Positions 10,479 through 23,200 of a stretch of DNA of 64,000 nt are shown piece after piece. Position 1 is the first letter of the stretch; each line of letters begins with the position of its first letter. The stretch is from the NCBI GenBank assembly GCA_013365365.1, contig JABVXU010000030.1:124001-188000 (forward strand), in the 5' to 3' direction. The translations under genes were made by a program, and so were the position numbers. The notes under the pieces are model-generated. The model searched no databases. It was not told the origin of the DNA and saw only the letters and a list, made by a program, of their open reading frames with translations. Source of the DNA: Cruorifilaria tuberocauda. Lineage: Eukaryota > Nematoda > Chromadorea > Rhabditida > Onchocercidae.

Positions 10479-12711
10479 CAATGAGTTGTCGATCCTTAAA
10501 GAAACAAAAAAAAACAATGTTATGAATCAGATCACTAAAGAGCGATCAACAACAATTTATGTTCGTTTGATTAATTCAAAATATGTAAAAGAGATGCAAT
10601 AAATGCACAACCGTTATAACCATCATCATTATTATGATGCCTACATACACCAATATTTACAGTCGCATTAGTCGGGAATAATCGGACTACTGAACTGAGA
10701 CTGATTTTATCAGTGCTGGCTAAGCTTGAGCAAATGACTATCAGATGCATGAAAATTAAAATTACTAAACAAGGTAAAACTGCAGCAACCTGACCGCACA
10801 AGACGATACACAGAATTTGAAAGATTTCATTACGCAACTGCCTTTCAACAGCTGCTACATTTAAAGTCACAACATGAAAAATACAGTCCCAGCGAACTAT
10901 AGTTATCGGTCATTCCCCTGCCAACTGATAAGTTTGCTGGTAATATCGTGGAGATTGGTAATATGGATAGTTCTTCTGAAAATGACATGTACAAAAAAAA
11001 CAGATACGTAAGAGGAGTGCAGGTGGAGTTCCACGATTCAGTCGAGTTAGACAGAAATTTTAAACGAAGCTCAGTGGTACAGAATGATAAATTTTTGAGT
11101 TTGTTTATCTAGTAATTGCTAACTATATTATTTATAATAACTGTAGCTGTATTAAAAAAACATGAAGCATGAATTTATATAGGTATTTTATAACTAGTGA
11201 ACCAGTTGCATAGAATATTTCTAGCTCACTATAGTGCAGATAGTTTTGATTAATTACAACACTCAATTATTAGCTTTTTAAAAACATTTAATAAATCGTT
11301 TCCTGAATGAAATAATAACATATCTTATAGGACCTAGAGTCTTGTTTTCAGTAATTAGATTTTTCAGTCTCTTTCCAAGACACCTCTTGTTTGCTTGCGG
11401 CAAATGCGTCACTCCGTCTAAAAATACGGAGTGACGTATTTGCTACTATAAACAAGATGCAATCATTTAAAAAAACGAATTTTGATTAAATCAAACGTCA
11501 AAATTGAATTTGCAAGAATGGCAGTGACTTATGATATTGAGAGTCAACTGCAATGCTGATTGAATGCTTTCAAGTTCCTACAGGTCCTACAGGTTTAAAG
11601 ACCAATTATCCGCATTTTCAAGTTACACCTGCGATATTTTTAGTTTGATCTTCTCGTAAGATCATTTAATTATTATGAACTCCCATTACAAAATTTCCCA
11701 CTCACTCTGGTTCTTAAGCTTATTTAAGCGATCAAATAGAACCTTTGGTGGATTACTTTGTGTACAGTTCGTGCTGGGAGTTGTTTATTAAGATGAGCAA
11801 AATGAAAAAATTAACACTCTCTTGTTCCAAAAGGCAAAGGTGAAAAGGTAAATTATATGAATTTTTCGAGAATTGGATAATCCACACATTATTCAGTCCA
11901 ATAGGTGGAAAATCGCAAGCTACAGTTACCCGGAATGGATATGTGATTTTGCATTATTTCAATTCATGTATGATGTTACATACAGATTCAATACTGCTCA
12001 ATAAATATGTTCAAGAAAGTAGTTATAAAAATTACATATTCAAGGCACCATCTTCAAGTTAGGATGATTAAATTCATTGAAAAAAATCCAAAAGGTTAAT
12101 AATTTGAGAGAAATGAAAGAAATGAATATATAAAAATATTGCAGATGCTCTTCGAAAGCATCCAAGCTTAATTACTATGAGTATAACAAAAAAAAATATG
12201 AAAGAAATATTTTAGCATGCGATTGCATAAGGTACAAATTTTTTTTAAGAGTGATAAATAAAAGGGCATGCGTCTTCAATGATTTTTTGAGTTGAAGTTT
12301 TGAAATGAAAATTCGATACTAGCAGAATAATAAAAACAGCATTTTGCAAACAATTTTTGGACACAAGAAACAAAGCATAAAATTGAAATCCATTTTTTTT
12401 CATGCTTGTGAGGAATTCATTTGAAATTATTAAGATCGAATAAATAACACCAAACAAATTATATGCCAGTGTCAAAATCCAGTAAAATACAATGAACTAC
12501 AAATAAAATCAACCAGTAAGCACTTTTTCTGAACCTAAAATTGGAGAAATTCAAACCTTCCAAACGAAACATTTACTGGAATTTGTTGGCATGTAAAATT
12601 TTCAAAAATTGCAAATTCCATAATAAACGATAATGTATGACTTTGTCATCAATAACAAAATAATAATTTGAAAAACCTTTCTGACCTTCAGTGTTATATA
12701 AAGTGAAAATA
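10479..12711. other. intergenic region upstream of nucleobindin
   Basis: About 2.2 kb between two minus-strand genes. The first few hundred bases next to 10479 are the likely nucleobindin promoter. The rest is AT-rich and contains the strong hairpin at 11385-11457. The part next to 12711 should be the 3' UTR of the tetraspanin gene. A 99-codon frame at 10571-10870 (minus) has no splice or homology support. Confidence 0.4.
11385..11457. ncRNA. 73-nt near-perfect hairpin, possible miRNA precursor or MITE remnant
   Basis: The inner arms are 18 nt, 11400-11417 (GCAAATGCGTCACTCCGT) and 11426-11443 (ACGGAGTGACGTATTTGC), and pair at all 18 positions with one G-U, over an 8-nt loop. After a short unpaired bubble an outer stem of 8 perfect pairs follows (TCTTGTTT 11385-11392 with AAACAAGA 11450-11457). 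Size and shape fit an animal pre-miRNA, but I do not recognise a known miRNA seed. A short foldback transposon is the alternative. The strand of transcription is unknown. Confidence 0.4.
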
Positions 12712-15700
12712 TTAGCCAACAGGCTCATAGCTAACATGATCGGATTGCTCCAAAACCCATTGCTGGGTCCGATTTTCGGCTGATGTTTTGGATGATGAAG
12801 CGATAGCTAATGAATGTTTCCGTTGCTTCTGCTTATTTTGTGGAGCTGATGCTGACGTGCCTGAAAAGTGTGATAAGATAAAGGACTAATCCAATGATTT
12901 ACTTCCTTATTTACAAGTCAATTGATATACTTGACATATAATTGATCTTATTCGAAATTCATTATTTTCATGATCAGAGAAGTTTAGAGAAATGAGTAAC
13001 TGGTTATTTTGTGGCACAAATAGACTATGTAGATTTGATATTATAGGAAAGACAGTAAGTTGAGAAGTTAAAGTCGGTTGTTTCGTATAATAGCTAACCC
13101 TAAATGATCTAGGAGCTCATTTTTTCTTCACTTCCCTTTTGTTTAATTGGCATTTGTTAGCATCAGCGGAAAATGAAAAAATAGTGTTTATTCACGGAAA
13201 AGAAGTATTTTGGCCGGAGTCCTTTCCTTTCATTATCATCTCAGCAGATCAAAAGAGAACCAGGAGATCAGAATGGTGATAATGTTAATGTTATGAGAGA
13301 AAAAAGCATCTACCGTTTGGTATCCTTTGGTGCTGGTTTATTGCCGATGATGTTTGCGTGATACGTTTTGATGGTGAATTACTTGTTGGTCGACAATGTT
13401 TTCGATGTCGTCTGACCTCACCATTCAGTGGAGGAGGCTCATGAGGAGGTACTGGTGGTGGTGATTGCGAAAAATTTGTTAAATTTAAGACAGGAATTTT
13501 CTTTTCTGGCTGAACAGCTACAGAAGGTCGTGGTGGTTCTATCACTTTAACAGATTCCAGCCCGAGCTGAAATTTAGAATCGTTTGTTGTTACTTTGAAC
13601 AATAACAGATTCGTAAATTCAAATTTGAAATTACATTAATTACCTCTGTAAAATAAAAAATCTAAACATTCATTTCATGAGACCTTTGAAGAAAGGATGT
13701 TTAGATAATTCTGAACTGAAGCAGAAAATATGTTCTAAAAGTTTTAGTAAAAATACACTGTTACAACAGATTAATGAGAATTGGGGAATCGAAGCAACAA
13801 CAGTTTATCCAACAAAAGAATAAAAGGAAACAGCTTGGCTATTGACACCGTTCATCCCATGGTCTTGATCTCTTCGTTAATTATTCTGAATTATGAGTAG
13901 AGAATGTTTTAGGATGAGATTTGAAGGTAATATCACGACGTAAGAAAATCTTCAAATTCTCATGAAGTTTATTTGAAGTTACACCATTTAAAATGTCAAG
14001 AAAGAAATAAACAAAACTCAAACAATGACTATTTCAATGTACTGTAATTGAAAATCTGCGAAAGACAACAAACGAACGTCGATAGCAGCTGTACTGTCGT
14101 CTGAATTTTGACCCGTGTTATGCCGTGGAGCACCAGTAGAACGTATGGGTTCATTGGCATTAGTTTCAATAGAAGCTGTATATGGATCGCGGAAACGAAT
14201 TCGTTCATTACGTCTACGACGTCGCTCACAGCGACGAGCTTCACGTTTTAGCAAATATCGCTGGTGATCGATTTGTTTGGCCAAGATATTTGATAAACAT
14301 ACTGATATACACTGTAAGTAGAAAAAATATTTGTAAATGATAAGAGATACATAGTTTTAAAATAAAGCATTAATTTCTTTCCAAGAATATAACTTTTTGC
14401 ATGAACATTTTCATTGAAACTTTTAAGCTAGCGAAATTTTTTTGTAATACTTCATTCACTTCATATGAAAAATCATACAACAGGAATAATGATAATGGCG
14501 ACAACGACGCCGACATGTACGGCATGATTTTCGAAAAGTATTCGCAACGGTTGTAAGCATCCTCTTGTGTGTAAATCCGCTTCTAGCGCCTGAGGCCGTT
14601 TTGCTTGCGCATTCTGCCAACATTGCAATGATCGCATCGCTGGTAATAAAGGGTTGGTAGAACCAGCCGCTGCTTCTGATATCTGCTATTTTTTCATGTG
14701 AGGTCTTATTCGTAAACTAAACTTTAGGTTAAAATGCTCTTCGGTTTGGTAAAACAAAAAAGTGATTGAAATATGTTATTGAATATTATCCTACTTTATT
14801 AAAGCACAAATCTCCTTATTTGTTCTCTTTCTTCCTCTCTGAAGAACTTATGAACTAAACTTGAGAACGAATTTTTATATTGTACATTTGAGGAAAATAA
14901 TTCAGTTAAATGAAAGTAACTTTTTATAATTCTTGTAAATTACAATCTGAAATTTACCACAGATCTTTTGCAGCAACTGAATGGTACCCCACACTTTTCT
15001 GGATAAGGGTTGGTCGGATTGCAATTGAACTGATCCGAAAGTTGCCAGTCCCGATAACCTTGTGAAGCTGACGATACACCACAGCATTCAAGCTACAACA
15101 TCATACTTTTACACCATTGAAATGGAGGATCAATACATAAACTTAATATCTCTCGTTCAGAGCTTTAGCAATTAAAAACTCGAGTTTTGAATTAAATTTG
15201 GGAAAGGAATCAACTATTTTTATAAGGCTATCAATTTGAATTTATATATCTTATTGCAATAATTACTGAAATTTCAAATGTAAACATGAAAAACAAAGAA
15301 GTTACCTGTTCTTGAATATAATCCACAAAATCACCTAAATTTCTATTGTTATGATAGTTTTTAACTGCGTAAATGAGTATACTGTGCGCCGAAAGACCTT
15401 CCGTCGTATCGGAATAGAATAATATAAATAATAAAAATGTGAATATTACAATAACAATATAACAGAAAAAAACACTGAGTGCAAACTGAAATTTTAGAAA
15501 TGAAATTAAAAAAATTATTAGACAAAAGTTTTCCAACTGCACTATATTGCAAATTACTCGGAAATATTCTAATGATATAAATGTTTGAATATTAGAGATG
15601 GCCAATATGAAGATAATCTGGAAGTTGTTATTCGCAGTAATTTAAAAAGTTTGACATTTTCGGGAAGTTTAAAAATGAAAGTGATTAACCGTTTTGAGCA

Positions 15701-16409
15701 ATGCAATATTATCTCTCAGAGCACCAAGGGATCCCATTAATGAAACAATGCATACGGCAAGTCCAATTATGGTGAGCACAACGGCCGGATTCAAGAACAC
15801 ATCAGCCCATTCGGCTATCGGCCGGGGATCCTTGATACACAAATACACACCGAGGGCCAAACAAGTAACACCAATAAGCTGTAACTCACAGTTATATAGT
15901 TATTTGCAAAATCTAATAATTATGAAATATTAAAAAATGCATTTGGAAGTTTAGATTTATCCAATGATCACATAGAATTGAATCAATGGTTGATAAGATT
16001 ATTTTACTACTTTTTACCTTATTACTTGAAAGGTTTTTAGTAGAAAATTATTCATTACTTCAATTAGATTTGAAATTAACGTCAAATTCAAGAATTGAAA
16101 TAGTTTCGTCTCATTTTTCTTTTCAGCTTAGATTTAATTTTTCCTTCTTTGCTTTGTTTACCGATTTATTTACTGAATTTGAAATGAGCCTCAAATTTCC
16201 CTCCAGTAGCATGTACACAAAGCAAGCATTACTCAAATATGCGAACGTACAAAGACTAGGAAATTGGTGATGAAACAGAGCCATTTGAGGGGAGCACAGA
16301 TTTCTTGACGTGGTTTACGTTTCTTCGGTTCACTTAACAAATGTCTGCTACGATTCAGATCGATGGCCGTCGGTTGCAGGCCAAAACGGCCGTACTCCAC
16401 CGACGGCAT
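12712..16409 (-). CDS. TspanC8-type tetraspanin with long basic/Pro-rich C-terminal tail
   Basis: Eight exons in transcript order: 16251-16409, 15690-15878, 15306-15485, 14958-15092, 14482-14682, 14078-14311, 13314-13566, 12712-12860; about 499 residues. It has four membrane segments (around PLKWLCFITNFLVFLIGVTCLALGVYL; VVLTIIGLAVCIVSLMGSLGAL; VFFCYIVIVIFTFLLFILF; HVGVVVAIIIIPCISVCL). The large loop holds CCG, YRDW, FNC, CGVPFSCC, CW and GC, eight cysteines in all. TspanC8 proteins escort the ADAM10 metalloprotease. C. elegans TSP-12 and TSP-14, of this class, promote BMP and Notch signalling. The tail of about 200 residues is unusual: an Arg cluster (CERRRRRNERIRFRD), a proline stretch (SPPPVPPHEPPP) and the end VSYEPVG. 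The first exon reads open upstream of the chosen ATG to an acceptor at 16447 (SHFWLEWWKHFL), so a longer isoform is possible. Confidence 0.9.
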
Positions 16410-16667
16410 CAGAAAGTGCTTCCACCACTCCAACCAAAAATGCGAGTCTAAAAAAATTTTAATTTAATCATTTGAAATTTCTAGCATTAAAATTATGCTT
16501 AAATGAGAAGGAAAATTTGATAACCATTATACGACTATATGAACAAATTCGATTTCATAAAATGCCTCATTTCGACAGTGGTACTTAATATAACATTGGT
16601 TTGCGTACTGCTTTCACGTAATAAACTGTTTACTGCTACATTCGATTGTATGTGCATCTTTTGCGTC

Positions 16668-16715
16668 TATATTTCTATGTATGTATGCATATATATATGT
16701 GTGTGTGTGTTTATG
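16668..16715. repeat. AT/GT microsatellite
   Basis: A run of alternating TATG, ATAT and GTGT units (ATATATATATGTGTGTGTGTGT core at about 16690-16711). It explains the Cys/Val/Ile-rich apparent open frame across it. Confidence 0.85.
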
Positions 16716-19700
16716 TGTGCTCCTATGTGCTTATTGTAATCTATTAAATAAACAAAACAACAACCAGTAGAAATGCAACACATAAGGACTGAATTATGAA
16801 GTTCACTCTTAAATTGTCTTTCATTTAATCTGTCAGATTGAAGCTAACTCTCTGAACAAACTGGTACAGCGCCGAAAACTTAGACTGAATGATTTATGTT
16901 TTACAGGCTAAACTTGACATTTGGTTAAGTCGAGACTGGAAATTTTAAATTCAAAATAGTTGTATAAATTGAAACAATTTTTTTAAAGCCTGTTCATTTT
17001 AATACTTAGTTGTTTCAAGAAACTTAAAAATTATCTTGTCAGTGATTTCTTATCAACTTTAAATTATAATAAGTTACTGTTACGCATGTATCTGAAAGCT
17101 ATTTGCTTAATATATCGATCATTTAATGTCTAATTTTGAAATAAACAACAAACAAATATTCATTAAAAATACATTGCATAAATATAAACGTATGCAGTTC
17201 ATAGAATGATATTGAAAAAGTAACAGCATCTAGTTTAAACTTTTAGATTTTTTAAAACTTTTTGCAGCATAGATTTCTCAGTTTTTAAAATGTTTTATTT
17301 CCCGAAAAGCATGAAAACCAACTTTAATTTCAAATAATGATGGGAGTATTTATGTGTAACTAACTGTAATCCTTATGTAAGCAGTCACTTTATCAAACTT
17401 ACTAAATCTGTGATTTAACAAATTTTTGCTGATCCATTTTATTGCAAAGAAGAAAATTTATTGATAAAAGATAATTTAAGATAAAAACGATTAAATTTTC
17501 TTCAAGAAAGAATGCTCGAGAGTCATTTGTTGCATCTGCTCCTTTTTGCTCAGCTTGTTCGGACAGTGTCATTTCCTTTTAATACCTTTGCATCGACGAA
17601 CTACTCTCAGCTCTCGCAAATCAACATCTAACGTACTACTTGAAAAGTAAGAGAAAATTTTTTTATAAGGATTGTGCAAAGTTCAAAGGTATACATCATC
17701 AAGAAATTCTGGAATAATTATCAGCTCTGCTTCGTCATGCAGGAGCGGTTTTCTGCTTGGCATGAATTAATGTTGAATGAGACTCTGAATTAACTAAGCC
17801 ACACAATTTCCGTAACTTGAAAAAAACTTTCAAATTTAGGCGGGAAAATTTTTTGCACTCTTTCTGAAAAAATAGAGGAAGAAAGTAGGGATGGGCAGCA
17901 ATGTCGAAGAGCGTAAGTTTAAGAAATTAATTATATTCGATGTTCTTTACGCATCATCAAATGGGTTAATGATTTGAAATTAGCATGGAAAGTTGCAATT
18001 CATTTTATGCATAAATGTTGCGGATATATAATCAGAGAATAGAAAACGCTCAAAAGAACTCAAAAAGAGCTACATGTGATAATTTTACACTAACCAAAGA
18101 TCTGTTACATCAATTGCCATAAAGTTCGTCCTCAAAAATCTTATAGAAAGGAAATTGTATGATGATGAGCTATGATCGTATATGATTTTAAAACAACTCA
18201 ACCGGAATTTTTATAGTGCATATGTTTGAAGACGAAGCAAAGCTATTTAATTTAGTAAGATGATTCTCCTGCAACGAATCGTATTCTGTTGCTATTGTAA
18301 TATAATTTTAATCTCGAAGAAAATTTTAGCAGATCGTGAATTAAAATGAGAAAACAAATTGGTGAGCGCTGATTCTCAAAATAAATTTGATTGATAATAC
18401 CAATACTTGACTTTGAATGATGGAATTTTGTTAAATGAACCGTTTTGAATTAAAAAAATCGTCGTAAGATATAAAGAATATCAACTAGTATTTAATAATA
18501 CGAAATTTTAATCAAAATGCTAAACTACCTTATTTTAATATAATGCTTATTTTTGGCTCGAATATTTTTGTTTTTATTTTATTTTCAATTATAATGATAA
18601 GTAAAACACTCATTAGGAAAATCAATGTTCCACAACAATGAGTTATCAGAAGGCTAGGTTTTAAAAAATATTTTTTATAGGTGTAAAGAATGGATCAGAT
18701 CAGAACTTTACAACTTTCTCTAACTGTAATAATTGCAGTTAAGATAAAAACTGGCTAACTCAAAACGATCCGAAAGGGAAAAGGAAAATAATCACTAACG
18801 GAGTAGTTTTGTGAAAATTTTGATGGTAGGTTACAAAAGTTAAGCAAAAGATTGAAAGAATGAAAGAAAAGCAAGCAGTGATACGAATGAATAGATTAGA
18901 GAATCACGTTACCGGAAAAAATGTTTTCCGCTAATATCATTCGAGAATTTTCTTTCTTTTTTCTTTAAATGAAATTGTCCTTCTCGCATCAAACGAGAAT
19001 AAATCTTTTCTAATCAATTAACTGCTTTTGTGTCCTTTTCCTCCTTCTTGTCCCTTTCTCTCTGTTTGCCCTCAATAGTAATAAGGTTAACTTCCCGGAA
19101 ATATGTTCTTTCAAATTAAATTGAAAATACAAAAAGTAGTAACACGGGTCCCGGCCCAGTATCACTAAAATCAATTTCCATAAACAGTTTGAAGAGCAAG
19201 ATAAAATAGAACAATGATCTTTTTTTCTTGAAATTAATTTGATAAAGGTTATTAAATGAAAGGATTGTCCAGAATATTTTTATTTTTAGAGGAGTGCTAT
19301 TAATTAACTTAGTGTATTTGCAAAACATGTACATTAACATTAACATTAATAGAATCCAGATATGATGTGAAATTTTAGAAAAATCGATAAAAGAGATTTA
19401 GAAATTTAATGAAAAGAGGTACAACAGTCATAATTTGAAAAGTGATAAAATGCAAACAAGTTTCCAAAGAAAACAATTTCACTTTCCACGACTCCAGAAT
19501 CAACTTTTCATTACCTTATGGCAATTTTGCTATGCTTCGCGGCAACATATAACTTTTCCTATTAACTGCTAATTTTTTTTAATTGCATTGAAATAATTTA
19601 AATTTCACGCATAAGAAATCACTGTAAATAATAAACAGAGTAGAAAATTGCTCGAAACAAAAATCTCAAACCTCCTTACTTCCTCATGCTCATTCCTCCT

Positions 19701-20204
19701 CTATCTCTAATTAATTTCAACCAAAATAAAATGATGGTGGTTGAGCAAAAGCAATGCGAGGGAATTAAGAAATCAGAGATAAATTAAAAATTGATTAATT
19801 ACAATCTATTACAGAAATAATAGATCAGTGAAAATTTTGGAACGCCGTCAGTCGTTCTTTCTGTGAGAAAATTTTGTCCTTCAGAATAAAATGAAAATAG
19901 AGTAAAGCAAATGACTTTCCAGAATGTAACTAAGTGTAATAGATTCCGAAAACCTTATTTAACTTATTACTCCGGTCGTGCTGATATTGGTATTGAAAAT
20001 GAAGCGAAATTGCCGAGAACTATTGCGCCGCTTAGGGAGAGTGCCTGAGAATACAGTCATCTTACAATGCCATTGTATTAGACAGAGAGTACATGTCAAT
20101 GTAGTTTGGAGAGCCAATTAATCAACCGCTGTGGCACTCAATACTGAGTTTCCTCTCTCTCTCTTTCTCTTTCTGATCGTTATTTCTGAAACATGAAAAC
20201 TTCG

Positions 20205-20250
20205 ATGCATAGATGGATAGGTGGACAGTTGGATGGACGGATGGATGGAT
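20205..20250. repeat. GGAT-type minisatellite
   Basis: Degenerate tandem GGATG/GGAC units (ATGGATAGGTGGACAGTTGG and onwards). A CT-rich tract lies close by at 20150-20175. The repetitive Ser/His/Pro-rich apparent proteins on the minus strand are by-products of these repeats. Confidence 0.8.
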
Positions 20251-23200
20251 ATACAAACAGACTGACCGATCAGCATAAGATAATAATGGTGTATCATTCC
20301 AAATAGACAACTCAACTGTAAGCAATTACTGCAATGACAATTCAGATAATTCGAATTGAAGATCAAGAATCATATTTCATAAAAGAATATATAATGAATT
20401 TAAAAGAGAGATGATTGCATTTTCCTTATCAACTTTCAAGTTGCTACTAAAAAATACTTGTCCAATTATCTGTTTACAGATTTTTCAGAACAATCGGATG
20501 GTTTTTCTCGGATAGTTCTGCAATCTAAAACTTACCATATTTCGAACCTCACATTGATGCTACAAGGAATAATCCGACTTTCATTCCCATAAATTTTAAA
20601 GAAAACTGGAGCTATAAAAGGAAATTTAAAGTTGAATGAGTTTAAACAAATTCAGATGAAAGATAATCTAGTTAACTGCTATTGGGATGAGCGATTATAA
20701 GGAAGTGTAACAAAGATTGGAAATATTGTTTATTGCCATCAACTTAAAGATGGAATAGAGAACTGTTTGGCGGTTGTGTGTGGATTTCTGAGAATCAAAT
20801 TGGAGCAGGTATAAAAAGTGGCACACAGGTGTGGTTTAACTGGATTTTTGGTTGTACAGGGAGGTAGAAGAGGAGAGGAGGACTGAACTGAACTGTCCTC
20901 ATTCCATATTTCCAGATGTTTTGGTTCTGAGAAAAATTGACGCTATAATGCATGCTATGTTAGAATAATCTAAAATGTACCAATTGAAATCAAATTAAAC
21001 TGATGCGAAGCGGAGATAGGATAAAGCAATGCATGGCTTCATATGGTGTTGAAATGAATCACTGTGTACCAGATCTGAGAAAAATTTTCGAAGAAATCCG
21101 GCATTTCTTCCTTGCTAATCAATCGTAGCTGTTTAAATTGGCTTACTGGTTGGATAATGCCATCCGTTACGGTTCTTAAATTGCGATTACTGTACAAAAA
21201 GTCATCCTATCCAAAGTTAAAGTTTAACTTGAAAAACTGAAAGAGAAGAGAAATTTCTCATTCTTCTTCCTACCGGAAAGGTTAATTGTTTTTTGCAACA
21301 TTCCTCTCCTCTTGTTAGTGGACGAACTGTACGAAAGATAGGAAACGAGATATGACAGATGAAATTTTAGGAGAAAAAATAATGAAAAATAACCAGAGGT
21401 AGAGCGAACCAGCTCTTTGGATATTTCACACCCGATGACGGCAATAGCGATAACGATATAATGACAAAGACGCCGTAGAACGACGGTGGGAGGTAAGGGA
21501 GCAAGAACAGGAGGTATACCGCAAACGGTCACCGAAAGCTGCTTAATAGCTGCTGTTATTCATTACTTCGAGCTACTTTTCCAAATTTTTGGATCCACAA
21601 TTGATTAGTCCATAAATACATTTGAAAACTCTCTGCAAATTAAAGTGGTAAAAAAATCCGCCAACAAAAAAGGGGGAAGTCGATATTGATGAGAACGAAA
21701 AGATAACGCTGATAAAATACCTGTTCGGAAATGAAAAAGAGTAATATATCTTATACTTTAACAGATCGGTAATATATTTGCCATATTGACAAGTAATTTT
21801 TTTTCCTTCCCAACCGGAAAAAAAAAACATGAACAAAATGTTACAAATTTCTAGCACTTTCAATTAACCTTTCTGAAAAAAATGCTTTCTTTGCTATCAT
21901 TTGAAGAGAGAGCAAAGACTATGAGAACCAGCCGTCTGAACTGCTTTCGTCTCCACCCAATGACAATTTCAGTTTAAACATTTAAAAAATTTATGGTCAA
22001 ATGTACTGAATGATGAATCGATATCGTTCTTATAGTATTTCAACCACTTACGACCTTGTCCATAGAGGAACAAATGATATGATTGTAGCCGGTGGTTGGA
22101 GATTTTTACATCGGTCTCTCTGATGATACATATTTTGTCAATACATGGAAGCATAACCCTCACGCTAAAAGATGGAAAATTTTTTACATATTTAAAACTC
22201 TTTTCTAATAAGAAGCTAAGAAAGCTATAACAGACATCAAAGAATATTTCGAAAAAGTCAATTACGCGCCTAATGTGGGTGTTAGAAATTTTCTCACTAA
22301 AAAGTACGTTAGATGATTTAGCATGGAGCTTATTTTTTTTTACCAAAGGGACAAATGTATACTTTCAAATGTTTTAAAGAAAAAGCGTTACAAATGGATA
22401 ATTGTCTTCTTTACCAAAGTATTTCCTCTACGTAAGTAATACCCTTTTGTATTCACCAAAATTAGTTTAAAATGGATCTTGTCATTTTAATATGTGAACT
22501 TGATATGTTCATTATCCATGATTAGGAATGGATTCAAATTAAGCACTTAAAATGATATTGGAAAGGTGTAATAACAATGCAAAAATTCTACACCGAATAC
22601 AACAAGCCAGTATGAATGAGAAAAAAACTTTTAAATAAGGATATATTTACAAAATATTGCATTGCAATAGTTCTAATTTTCGAATCTAATTTAAACTCTC
22701 CTCTATACGTGCAATTTAACTATCAATTTCTGTTTTCACCATGTCTTACTTCATTTATCGTTTTCACATGATATTATCTAAGCCAGTTTCATTCCGCTAA
22801 CTCGTAATAGTTCTTTCCTTGTGTTAGGAGACCATATAGTATTATTTGATCATTTGGTTGCCAGTTTCTGTATGTTAAGTAACATTTAAAAAAAGCATAT
22901 TTAAAAGCGTTTATGCAATTTATAGTTTGATTTCGGTAAAACCAAAAAAAAAGGTTGCAAGAACCGTTCAAGCCACGAAGCAAATGAAATGAACGGGCAA
23001 GCTCTCCAGCTAGCTAGCCAGCTATTCAAGACTCTGACCAATCCGATTTTCTGGCATATTTCTATTTCAAAAATTTCTTATTTTGAGCAGAGATAGAAAA
23101 ACCTTTTTTTGTTGAAAAACAGTAATAAATAGAGTATCGTTGGATGATTATTAAAAGATATAAGATAAAATGAAGCGCTCATTTTTGATCACTACAGAGT

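Noticed and set aside
15231..15605. 124-codon minus frame beginning MAISNIQTF
   Set aside because: Only the part 15306-15485 is real: it is the third exon of the TspanC8 gene; the rest is intron.
20118..20366. Ser/His/Pro-rich frames on the minus strand
   Set aside because: They are translations of the CT and GGAT simple repeats.
21969..22346. 125-codon open frame on the minus strand
   Set aside because: Phe/Ser/Lys/Ile-rich composition of the kind AT-rich DNA gives by chance; no splice partners and no recognised motif.
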